From: Caulobacterales bacterium
GTDB taxonomy: Bacteria > Pseudomonadota > Alphaproteobacteria > Caulobacterales > Caulobacteraceae
NCBI GenBank assembly: GCA_017302105.1
Contig: JAFLCS010000002.1
Span: forward strand, 189,001 to 253,000
Reading direction: 5' to 3'
DNA length: 64,000 nucleotides
Each line of letters opens with the position of its first letter. Within the stretch, counting starts at the first letter, position 1. The notes under the pieces are model-generated. The model had not been told where the DNA came from and searched no databases. It saw nothing but the letters and a program-made list of their open reading frames with translations. The position numbers and the translations under genes were made by a program. Shown in pieces: positions 33,518 through 43,037 of the stretch.

Positions 33518-35338
33518 ATGTCGCCACGCCTTTCGAGATACCGGCTGCCGGCATTGGGTATCTTGGTCGTTATACTGGCTGTTGTTGGTGGCTGGTGGAT
33601 CTGGAACCGCATCTCTGACGGTCGCACCCTGCCGGCCAGCGAGATGGTCCGCTACGAAGGCCTGCGCGGCCCTCCGGACGTCACCCGTGTCGCCGCGCCC
33701 CAAGCGACCCCCCTATCGCAATTCGACGTCGGAGCGGCCAACCGGCTGGCGATCCTGGTAACCGATCCCGAGTCCGGGTGGTTGGGTCTGGTTCGAGGGT
33801 TCCGGGCGCTGGGCGTTCCCATCACCGTCACCGAGGACGTGAGCCGGGCGATGCAGCATAGGGTGGTGCTGGTCTATCCGATCATCTCAGGTTCGGTTCT
33901 GGACGGGCCGGAGCTGCGGGGCCTGGCGCAGCACGCGCGCAACGGCGGTACCGTCGTGGCCTTCCAGCTGGCCGGCGGGGGACTGGATGAGCTGTTCGGG
34001 GTCGCTCCCGGCGCAACGACGACGGCGCGAACCCGACTGAACTGGGTCGCGCAGACCGGTCGACCGGCCGCCGATCAGGTGGTGGTGTCGGGGCATGGGG
34101 AGACCCAGGTGGCTTCAACCGGCTATTCGGCCCGGAACGCCCGGATCGAGGCGACCTTTGAGGACGGATCAGTCGCGGCTGCGTGCCGGGCGGTCGGGCC
34201 GGGACGGACCTGTGTGCTAGGGGTCGATCTGGGGGCGCTGGCCCAGCGGTCCAAGAACGGACGGGCCGAGTCGATGTCGCGCGGCTACACAAACGCCTAT
34301 GATCCGTCGGTCGACACCTATTTCCGCTGGCTGAGAGACATCTACGTCCAGGGCGAACCGATGCCGTGGTTGATCGACACGGTGCCAGGCAACCGGGATG
34401 TCTCGATCATCTTCACACACGACGTCGACTTCGGGCCATCGATCACCAACAGCCGGGCCTATGCCGACACCTTGGCACAGGCAGGGGTCCAGGGCACCTT
34501 CTTCATCCAGACGAAGTATATGCGCGACTGGAATGATGAACCCTTCTTCGACCAGGCAGCCGCCGGTACCATCTCGGAGCTGGTCGACATGGGCATGGAC
34601 GTCGGCAGCCACACCGTGGCCCATACGCGCGAGCTGGAGCATCTCCAGATGGGGACCGGTCGCGAGCGGTATCCGCGTTACCGTCCGATCGTGACGGACG
34701 ACTTTCACGTTGAAGGCGCGACCATCCTGGGCGAGCTTCGCGTCTCGAAGTGGCTGCTGGAGGAGTTGACAGGGGCCGAGGTGGTGAGCTTCCGACCCGG
34801 TCGATTGTCCTACCCGTTTTCGTTGCCGGAGGCCTTGCAGGCGACCGGCTATCGGCATTCGTCCTCGATCAGTGCCAACCTGACCATGAGCCATCTGCCG
34901 TTCCAGCTCACCAGCGGTCGCGCAGACGGGACGCTGGTGCCGGTCTTCGAATATCCGGTGACGATCGAAGATGAGCTGGACCCTCCGATGGGCGCACGCC
35001 TGGACGACGGATTGGCGCTGATCGACCGGATCGCTCAGGACCGCGGCGTTGTGGTGATCCTGACCCACCCCGACATCACCGATCACAAGCTGTCCTACAC
35101 GCGCGGCGTGCTGGAGCGTTGGCGGGAGCGTGCCTGGATGGGGTCGCTCGCAGAATTTGGGGCGTGGTGGAGCGCCCGCGATGCCCTTGAAGCCGACCTG
35201 GTCCAACGGGACGGGCGCTGGGAATTGACGGCCCGGTCGGCCCAAGGTGTTCAGGGCCTGACCATCATCCTGCCGCGACAGAACCGCCGGTTCACGCTGG
35301 CTTTGGCGCCGGGGCAGGATCGTCAGGTCGCCCTCTAG
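33518..35338 (+). CDS. Membrane-anchored polysaccharide deacetylase (NodB-fold)
   Basis: A 606-residue protein with an N-terminal anchor (LGILVVILAVVGGWWIW, about residues 13-29). A region of roughly 50-250 has Rossmann-like strands (RLAILVTDPESGWLGLV, GGTVVAFQLAGGG) and may be a GATase-like lid. The C-terminal NodB domain has FTHDVDFG (His301, Asp302, Asp304), SHTVAH (His365, His369), FRPGRLSYP and LTHPDITDH. These are the metal-binding and catalytic motifs of carbohydrate esterase family 4. The enzyme would remove acetyl groups from the nascent polymer in the periplasm, as PgaB does. ATG 33518 is chosen over an upstream in-frame start at 33476 because the anchor follows. Substrate is inferred. 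Confidence 0.8.
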   Translation: MSPRLSRYRLPALGILVVILAVVGGWWIWNRISDGRTLPASEMVRYEGLRGPPDVTRVAAPQATPLSQFDVGAANRLAILVTDPESGWLGLVRGFRALGVPITVTEDVSRAMQHRVVLVYPIISGSVLDGPELRGLAQHARNGGTVVAFQLAGGGLDELFGVAPGATTTARTRLNWVAQTGRPAADQVVVSGHGETQVASTGYSARNARIEATFEDGSVAAACRAVGPGRTCVLGVDLGALAQRSKNGRAESMSRGYTNAYDPSVDTYFRWLRDIYVQGEPMPWLIDTVPGNRDVSIIFTHDVDFGPSITNSRAYADTLAQAGVQGTFFIQTKYMRDWNDEPFFDQAAAGTISELVDMGMDVGSHTVAHTRELEHLQMGTGRERYPRYRPIVTDDFHVEGATILGELRVSKWLLEELTGAEVVSFRPGRLSYPFSLPEALQATGYRHSSSISANLTMSHLPFQLTSGRADGTLVPVFEYPVTIEDELDPPMGARLDDGLALIDRIAQDRGVVVILTHPDITDHKLSYTRGVLERWRERAWMGSLAEFGAWWSARDALEADLVQRDGRWELTARSAQGVQGLTIILPRQNRRFTLALAPGQDRQVAL

Positions 35339-38004
35339 GGCGTCAGCGACGCTCTGAGGTCCGTAGCCTCCCGGCGGGGGGTGTGCTCGGGAGGGGTCCC
35401 GAGGGCGTCCAGAACCTGATCGACCTCAGCAAGGCGGGAGAGGGCGGCCGCGATGTCACCCTGCCGCGCCGCGAGTTTCGCCTCGACCAGCCATATCAAC
35501 GACCAATGGGGATGATCCGCGGCCCACTTTGTCTCGAGAATCTCGCGAGCTGTCTGAAGGTGCATCCCGGCCGGGCCGTCCTGGCCCAGGGCGATCAGGG
35601 CTTCAGCCAGGCCCCTGTGGATCTGGGCGGCTTCGATGGACCTACCGCTTCCCTGAAGATCGATCTCGGTGAGAAGCTCTTCACCCATCCGGCGAGCTTC
35701 CTCGAACCGTCCGTGCCCGCGCAACGCCGTCGCGAAACCGCGTCTGGCCGAGATCGTCCAGGGATGGCTCGCGCCGAGGCGGGCTTCCAGCCCCTGCAGG
35801 ACGGATGGCCAGATCGCGATCGCAGCCTCGTATTCCTCCCGCTCGGTGAGGAGCGATACCTGGAACGTCCTGGCGTTCCACACACGCGGGTGATCGGGAT
35901 CGAAGGCCGCCTCCAGTGTCGCTGAGGCGGTGTCGATCAGGTCCGAAGCCTCATCGTATCGGCCGAGGTCAATCATCATACTGGCGACCCCGAGCTGGGT
36001 TGTGGCTGTGCGATAATCTGTGAGGCCGAGCGCCCGGACATAGATGCCCAAGGCCTGGTCGAGGAGCTCGCCGGCTTGCGCGAAACGGCCCTGGTAGAGG
36101 CAGGTCATTGCCAGATTGCTGAGAACCACGGCGACGGCAGGGTGGTCGTCACCGTGGACACGGCGCTCGCCCTCGAGCGATTGCCGGTAAAGGGCCTCCG
36201 CCTCGCCGAACTGGTCCTGGTCGATCAGGGTGCCCGCCAGATTGCCGAGCGTGGCCAAGGTCTGAGGTGAATCGGGCGGCAGATGCTCCTGGAACACCGC
36301 CAACCCCTGTCGGTACAGGGCCTCAGCCTCGGGAAGCCGGCCCAGATCGGCGGCTGCGACGGCCTGCCAGGTCAAGATGGAGGCAAACGACAGATCCATG
36401 CCCGGCTGCCCCTCTGCCAGGACGCGCAGGCGGTCGGCGACTGCTTCGACCGTGCGGGATCGGGCTGCGTCCTGGAACCGTTGCAGACGATCCAGGGTCC
36501 ACTGGATCACTCGCGGCGACCCCAAGGCGATATAATGGGCCAGTGCCGTCTTGAGATGCTGTTCGTCGTCGGAGCTTACCGGGGCCGTGTCCGGCGACAG
36601 GCGATGCCGGGCATCCTCATGAAAGCTCCAGTGGATCAGTTTAAACCGGTCCCAATGGTCCTCACGCTCGGAGGCCTGCAAGGTGGCCCGCGTCAACCGG
36701 TGCAGGCTCGGCGGACCGTCTGCGGAATGCTCGACGAAGGCCCGTGCCAGAAACCGCTTCCAGCCCTCCGTGTCCGGTTCCTTGAGGAAATCTCGCGACA
36801 ACACCGCCAGGCTCTCGGGATCCAGCGTCTCGGGATAGCTCGCCAGTCGCAGTCTGCGTTCCGTCTCGGGGTCAAGGTGGGCCAGGAAGCGGGCCAGGAT
36901 TTCGGCGCGCCCACCGCCGAATTGGTTGGGTGAGGGTGTGACTCCGCGGGCAACGATGGCGTCGTGCGTCTCGCGCTCAAGGTCCAGATAATAGGGCAGG
37001 GCACCTTCACCGGGTTCGCCGGCGGCGGCGGCGATCATGCGATCACGGATGGCCGCGTCGGAAATACCGGCGCGGGTCAGGAATTCAGTGGCGTCCGCGT
37101 GGGACAGCCCGCCCAGCAGATGCTGTTCCAGTACCTCATCCCACGCTGCGTCAATTTCGCCCCACCGCAGCTTGTCCCGGCCAGTGATTATGACCACCGC
37201 GCCGGGTGTGTCCTGGACCAGACGACGCAACCAGTCGTCGGCCAGCAGCGCTCCGGGTCCGTCCTTCAGGCCGCGATCACGCCAAAGCGCCTCGTGGGTA
37301 TCGAAACGGATGACGACTCGCGGGCCGCGATCCGCCGCCATGGCCTCGCACAGATCATAGCCGAGGTATTTGGGTAGGGCACCGGCCAATTGGTCGATTG
37401 ACAACTCGTCGATACCCACGAGCAGCGCGCGTCCGCGCCGGTCCCACCAGGTTTGCATGGCCTCAGCGCCGCGCGCCGCCAGCTTGGCTCCATATTTGGT
37501 CAGGAAGGCGTAACCGGGGATGACGTTCGCGACATCCTCTGCCAGGCCGAGAACGTCGCTCAGCACCTCCGAGCCCGCGCGGAACAGCTCCGGGTGCGTT
37601 GCTCGGATGTCCTTGCCCGGCTGGTCCAGGCTGAAATAGCGGGCGAAGGCCAGATCAAAGGCCGGAAAGGTCAGGCCACCATGTTCAGCCAGTTGCAGCC
37701 GCAACGACAGCAGGGCCTGGGCCGGATTGCGGTTGGCTGGATTCTCCAGATCGACGAGCCCGGAGGCGAGGCGCCGGCCCCGCGCATTGACCCATTGGCC
37801 GCGGGCGCGCTCGAGCATCCGCCCGAACTCGGCCTGAAGCGCTGACTTGCCCTGGCCACCGACACCGTACCAGGTGACGACGCGGTACACGTCCAGGGCT
37901 TGCACGTCATCAAGGGCGCGGCCGAAGCGTGCGCGATGGTCCTCGCGGTCCGTGAAGAGCTCCGAGGCCGACCTTTGCGGCAATGCGTGCGATGGCTTGA
38001 GCAT
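35335..38004 (-). CDS. STAND/NLR-like ATPase with C-terminal TPR array
   Basis: An 889-residue protein. A P-loop at residues 47-56 (GVGGQGKSAL, Lys53) has the GxxGxGKS form. FDTHEALW (Asp235) reads as Walker B, and VIITGRDKLRW reads as the sensor segment typical of large bacterial STAND ATPases. FPAFDLAFARYF near residue 113 is a further family motif. After about residue 480, nine or so TPR-like repeats of 42 residues follow (LPEAEALYRQGLAVFQEHLP, FGEAEALYRQSLEGERRVHG). This NB-ARC/NACHT plus TPR layout recalls MalT and antiphage NLR proteins, but only 46 residues precede the P-loop, so no effector domain is visible. ATG 38004 has GGGGAAGG upstream; GTG 38034 is the alternative. Confidence 0.75.
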   Translation of the reverse strand: MLKPSHALPQRSASELFTDREDHRARFGRALDDVQALDVYRVVTWYGVGGQGKSALQAEFGRMLERARGQWVNARGRRLASGLVDLENPANRNPAQALLSLRLQLAEHGGLTFPAFDLAFARYFSLDQPGKDIRATHPELFRAGSEVLSDVLGLAEDVANVIPGYAFLTKYGAKLAARGAEAMQTWWDRRGRALLVGIDELSIDQLAGALPKYLGYDLCEAMAADRGPRVVIRFDTHEALWRDRGLKDGPGALLADDWLRRLVQDTPGAVVIITGRDKLRWGEIDAAWDEVLEQHLLGGLSHADATEFLTRAGISDAAIRDRMIAAAAGEPGEGALPYYLDLERETHDAIVARGVTPSPNQFGGGRAEILARFLAHLDPETERRLRLASYPETLDPESLAVLSRDFLKEPDTEGWKRFLARAFVEHSADGPPSLHRLTRATLQASEREDHWDRFKLIHWSFHEDARHRLSPDTAPVSSDDEQHLKTALAHYIALGSPRVIQWTLDRLQRFQDAARSRTVEAVADRLRVLAEGQPGMDLSFASILTWQAVAAADLGRLPEAEALYRQGLAVFQEHLPPDSPQTLATLGNLAGTLIDQDQFGEAEALYRQSLEGERRVHGDDHPAVAVVLSNLAMTCLYQGRFAQAGELLDQALGIYVRALGLTDYRTATTQLGVASMMIDLGRYDEASDLIDTASATLEAAFDPDHPRVWNARTFQVSLLTEREEYEAAIAIWPSVLQGLEARLGASHPWTISARRGFATALRGHGRFEEARRMGEELLTEIDLQGSGRSIEAAQIHRGLAEALIALGQDGPAGMHLQTAREILETKWAADHPHWSLIWLVEAKLAARQGDIAAALSRLAEVDQVLDALGTPPEHTPRREATDLRASLTP

Positions 38005-38129
38005 CCGCGCCTTCCCCTGTCCAATGCGATCCACACGATAGCTGGGATCATGACAGGCGAAAGGAAGGGCGGCGTCAGATTTCGTAAGAAAATCCGACTA
38101 CACAACGGGCGGTGGGCCCACCGGGCAAG

Positions 38130-40070
<1,941 letters not shown>

Positions 40071-40478
40071 TCAAGTCTCCGGCCGGAACGGGTCCGGTCA
40101 TGCAAGAACCATGCAGGTCATCAGACGGTCAGCCCCGGTCTCGATGGTCCACACGGACGGAATGTCGACGCGGCCGATCCCGCCCGAATCCCAAAGGGGG
40201 AAGGCTTCTGGACGGTTGCCGATCCGAGCTGGACGCCGATACATCCACCACCAACGGCAAAACCGCCCCGCGCCGCCACCAGCACCGGGACCTTGAGGGT
40301 CATCGACCATCCGGACGGTCACATCGGCGAGGGGGGCGTCCTTGCCCTGACGGGTCGGTCGGTCATCTGCCGCCGCCGTCGCACCGCTCACATAGACGTT
40401 TCAAGGTCCGAAGGCCTCGAAATGGCGAGCGAAGGCCAGTCTGTCAAGGGATTGGGTCCGCTTCTCGCGACCCGGCGT
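40071..40478. other. Long intergenic region between dnaG and rpoD
   Basis: A 408-base region holding the rpoD leader and promoters. No supported gene: minus-strand and plus-strand frames across it are low in normal codon bias and lack ribosome binding sites. A promoter-like motif lies at 40420-40448. The GGAGA of the rpoD ribosome binding site lies 6-10 bases before its ATG at 40070. I see no RNA gene. Confidence 0.5.
40420..40448 (-). promoter_or_regulatory. Candidate promoter for rpoD (sigma-32 or sigma-70 type)
   Basis: On the minus strand CTTGACAG (40448-40441) is followed 14 bases after CTTGACA by CGCCATTT (40427-40420). This fits the alphaproteobacterial heat-shock pattern CTTG-N-CCCAT approximately, and TTGACA also equals a sigma-70 -35 element. 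It lies about 350 bases upstream of the rpoD start. Other primary sigma genes carry heat-shock promoters at comparable places. Motif match only. Confidence 0.3.
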
Positions 40479-42362
40479 CTAATGCACCGTCGCGTCCGGC
40501 CAGAGCTGACCCGCGATCAAGGCGCGTGATGCGGCGTCGCGTTCGGCCTTGAGCTGCGAGAAGGCCCGGGAATCCAGGGCCGCGCCGCCGGACAGGTCGC
40601 CCTTCAGTTCCTCCAGGGCGCGGCTCAGGCTGACTGACTGCTGAACCAGCTCCAGCGCCCGTATCAGGTCGCGCCCGGCTTCGCGCTCGGGCAGGGTGCG
40701 GTCGAGAAAGCCGGCATGGGCCAGGGGCGCTGTGCGCTCGATCCGGCGCAACGTCTCTTCGTGGCCCATCGAGGCCAGTCTGGCCCGGATCAGACTCTCG
40801 GCGGCGTCACCCAGGTCCTCGACCAGTGGGATGAGGTCCCCAATCAGGCGGTCCAGACCGTCGTCGCCGACACCCTGGACGCCGAGCAGCTCGGATTTCT
40901 CGCGTACCACCTCGGGATGGGCGATCAGGCCCTCCACCACGGCCGCGACCAGCGGGCGGGGGGCCTGGGACAAGGTGGCGGCGGCGCTGCGGGCCTCGGG
41001 CGTGACCCGCGTCAGGTCGGCGGCGGTGCGGGCGCGCCGGTCACGATAGAGCGTTCGATTCGCCTGTTTGCGCTCGGCCTCGGAGGGTCGGACGTGCTGG
41101 TAGAAGGCGTTGACCAGGAACTCCTTGTAGGTCCGGGACAGCTCCGGGTCGGCGATGGTCGCAGCGGCTTTGCGCAGGTTCGCGACCAGGTGCGCTTCCT
41201 TCTCGGGCGTATCGAGCGGGCCGACCTCTTCGCGCTCACGCTCGAACAGCAGCGCCGAGAAGGGCGTGGTCTGAGCCAGGGCTTTCTTCAGGCCCGGCGC
41301 GCCCAGCTCGCGCAGCACGTCGTCCGGGTCCATGCCGCCGGACAGCAGGCAGAAATCAAACGTCCGGTCCGGCTTCAGCAGCGGCAGGGCCCGGTCCAGC
41401 GAGCGCATGGCGGCGCGGCGTCCGGCGTTGTCACCGTCGAAACACAGAACCGGCGTTGGTGTGACCCGCCACAGAACGGCCATCTGCTCTTCAGTCAGGG
41501 CGGTGCCCATCGGGGCGACGGCGGCGATCCCGGCCCGCTGGCAGGCGATCACGTCCATGTAGCCTTCAACCACGAACAGCCGGGCATCGTCGCCGCTCTG
41601 GGCCATCAGGCGGCGCGCCTCGCTCAGGCCGTATAGGTTGGAGCCCTTGTGAAAGACGCGCGTCTCCGGGCCATTCAGGTATTTGGCACGGGCCTCGGGA
41701 TCGAGCGCGCGACCTCCAAAGGAAATCAGACGACCGCGGGCGTCGGCGATCGGAAAGATCAGACGATCACGGAACCGATCATAGGGCGCACCTCCGTCCT
41801 CGGGTCGGATCAGCAGGCCGGCGTCGATCAACTCCTGGGGTTTGGCGCCCTTCTGGACCAGGGCATCGCGCAGGGCCGTGCGGCTGGACGGCGCATAGCC
41901 CAGACGGAATCGGCCCCACTGATCTTCGGGCAGGGCACGTCGCGCCAGATAGTCGCGAGCCATTTGACCTGTGGGTCGGCGAAGCTGGGCCTCGAACCAG
42001 CGGGCGGCCTCCTCCAGCCAGTGCTCCAGACCCTTTCGCTCCTCCTCACGGCGGGCGGCCTGGGGATCGGGCGCGGGCAAGGCCATGCCGGCCTCGGCGG
42101 CTAGGCGCTCGACCGCCTCCATGAAGCTGAGTCGTTGAGTTTCCTGCAGGAAGGTGATGACGTCGCCGTGCTTGCCTGACGAGAAGTCGTGAAAGAACTG
42201 CTTGTCGTCATTGACGAAGAAGCTGGGCGATTTCTCCTTGGTGAAGGGAGAAAGGCCGACCCATTCGCGGCCCTGGCGCTTGAGCTTGACGGTGCGCCCG
42301 ATCACCTCCGAAGGGCGCAGGCGGCTTTTCAGCTCGTCCAGGAATCGTTCGTCGAGGCGCAT
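40479..42362 (-). CDS. dnaG: DNA primase DnaG with degenerate zinc ribbon
   Basis: A 627-residue primase that makes RNA primers for replication. The N-terminal domain (1-100) has the zinc-ribbon fold but its four ligands are gone: Ser38 and Thr41 (LSPFTKEKSPSF) and Asp59 and Ser62 (HDFSSGKHGD) replace the usual Cys, His, Cys, Cys. The TOPRIM catalytic domain shows VVEGYMDVIAC and CFDGDNAGRRAAMR. The C-terminal helical, DnaB-binding part (about 440-627) is present. The length and core motifs are normal, so it should be active. It precedes rpoD in direction of transcription. Confidence 0.95.
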   Translation of the reverse strand: MRLDERFLDELKSRLRPSEVIGRTVKLKRQGREWVGLSPFTKEKSPSFFVNDDKQFFHDFSSGKHGDVITFLQETQRLSFMEAVERLAAEAGMALPAPDPQAARREEERKGLEHWLEEAARWFEAQLRRPTGQMARDYLARRALPEDQWGRFRLGYAPSSRTALRDALVQKGAKPQELIDAGLLIRPEDGGAPYDRFRDRLIFPIADARGRLISFGGRALDPEARAKYLNGPETRVFHKGSNLYGLSEARRLMAQSGDDARLFVVEGYMDVIACQRAGIAAVAPMGTALTEEQMAVLWRVTPTPVLCFDGDNAGRRAAMRSLDRALPLLKPDRTFDFCLLSGGMDPDDVLRELGAPGLKKALAQTTPFSALLFEREREEVGPLDTPEKEAHLVANLRKAAATIADPELSRTYKEFLVNAFYQHVRPSEAERKQANRTLYRDRRARTAADLTRVTPEARSAAATLSQAPRPLVAAVVEGLIAHPEVVREKSELLGVQGVGDDGLDRLIGDLIPLVEDLGDAAESLIRARLASMGHEETLRRIERTAPLAHAGFLDRTLPEREAGRDLIRALELVQQSVSLSRALEELKGDLSGGAALDSRAFSQLKAERDAASRALIAGQLWPDATVH

Positions 42363-42556
42363 GGGCTTGGTATGGCGGGGCCAGGGCAGCGCAGAAAGGG
42401 TTCGACTGAACCACTCCCCGACGAATCGAGCTGTGCATCAGTCCGTGCACAGAATGGGGACTGTTCTGTGGAGAGAAAGAGGGAGGCGATTGAGGCTGCG
42501 CGCCTTTTAAATCAATGGATTGGGCGTTTCCATCGTGTGAGAACGAAGCGAGAAGG

Positions 42557-42571
42557 TTAATGAATCGTTAA
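42557..42571 (+). promoter_or_regulatory. CtrA-type binding box
   Basis: A perfect TTAA-N7-TTAA motif (TTAA at 42557-42560 and 42568-42571), the CtrA consensus of Caulobacterales. A second half-site TTAACCAT occurs at 42637-42644, and CTATCCACA (42617-42625), one base from the DnaA box TTATCCACA, lies between. The cluster is in the 362-base region between dnaG (minus) and the small ORF at 42725 (plus). It could set cell-cycle timing for either gene. Motifs are seen; regulation is inferred. Confidence 0.6.
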
Positions 42572-42645
42572 TATAAGGTATTGGAATCTCTGCCTAAATT
42601 TGAACAACTCGCGGAACTATCCACAGGCCTGAGGGGTTAACCATG

Positions 42646-42697
42646 TGCGGATGCAGGATGCGTCCGCAACTGACGTTCTGGTCTGGCAAAGCCAGAC
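42646..42697 (+). repeat. Two short hairpins in the leader of the small ORF
   Basis: TGCGGA (42646-42651) pairs with TCCGCA (42663-42668). GTCTGGC (42681-42687) pairs with GCCAGAC (42691-42697) across a three-base loop, a perfect seven-base stem. Both lie in the 5' leader of the 42725 ORF, downstream of the CtrA-type box. They may be an RNA structure that controls translation, or belong to a small RNA. No U-run follows, so they are not a simple terminator. Confidence 0.45.
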
Positions 42698-42724
42698 TCG
42701 AGAGCCCAGCAGAAGACTTAGATC

Positions 42725-42991
42725 ATGTTTATCTCGATCAATCATGCCACCGTCCGACCCCTGACGGCTGATGCCGTGGCGACACCGGGTGCCCCGCGCG
42801 TCGAGGAGCCGAGTGCCCGGGCCCTGCACGCCCGCCTGCTCGCCAATGCTGCGGCGCGTCGCCTGCGGGCGGTTGAGCGCACGGCGGCTCAGCGTGTCGA
42901 AGACGCCGACTACTGGAAGTCCGCCTGCCCGATGGTCGTGGCCAAGGCTGCTGCCCTGCGTGAAGCACACGCCTTTTCGCCGCTGCCGTAG
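42725..42991 (+). CDS. Small hypothetical protein behind a CtrA-type promoter
   Basis: An 88-residue ORF, Ala- and Arg-rich (ARALHARLLANAAARRLRAV, around residues 32-51), with a hydrophilic helical character and no signal peptide. I do not recognise it. Support for coding is the ATG start, the strong third-position GC bias and the cell-cycle-type promoter region upstream; the ribosome binding site is weak. It is flanked by dnaG (divergent) and an antiporter gene (convergent). It could instead be noise on an RNA gene. Confidence 0.45.
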   Translation: MFISINHATVRPLTADAVATPGAPRVEEPSARALHARLLANAAARRLRAVERTAAQRVEDADYWKSACPMVVAKAAALREAHAFSPLP

Positions 42992-43006
42992 GACATAGCT
43001 TCGGTC

Positions 43007-43025
43007 CTTCTCCCGCAAGGGGAGA
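43007..43025. repeat. Solo copy of the CTTCTCCC palindrome
   Basis: A 19-base sequence beginning CTTCTCCCGCAAGGGGAGA, identical to the inner part of the right arm of the repeat at 45796-45822. Its stem TCTCCC/GGGAGA can form a hairpin. It sits between the 3' ends of the convergent small ORF and antiporter gene, where it may act as a bidirectional terminator. Confidence 0.6.
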
Positions 43026-43037
43026 TAGCCCTGACCG

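Noticed and set aside
34217-35245. 342-codon minus-strand frame inside the deacetylase
   Set aside because: Antisense shadow; the plus strand has NodB motifs in order.
40098-40391. 97-codon minus-strand frame between dnaG and rpoD
   Set aside because: No ribosome binding site and an unnatural Trp/Arg-rich composition; the region is better read as rpoD leader and promoter.
42557-42644. Possible replication origin (CtrA and DnaA-like boxes near dnaG)
   Set aside because: Only one near-match DnaA box and no AT-rich unwinding region; the hemE-type neighbourhood of the Caulobacter origin is absent.
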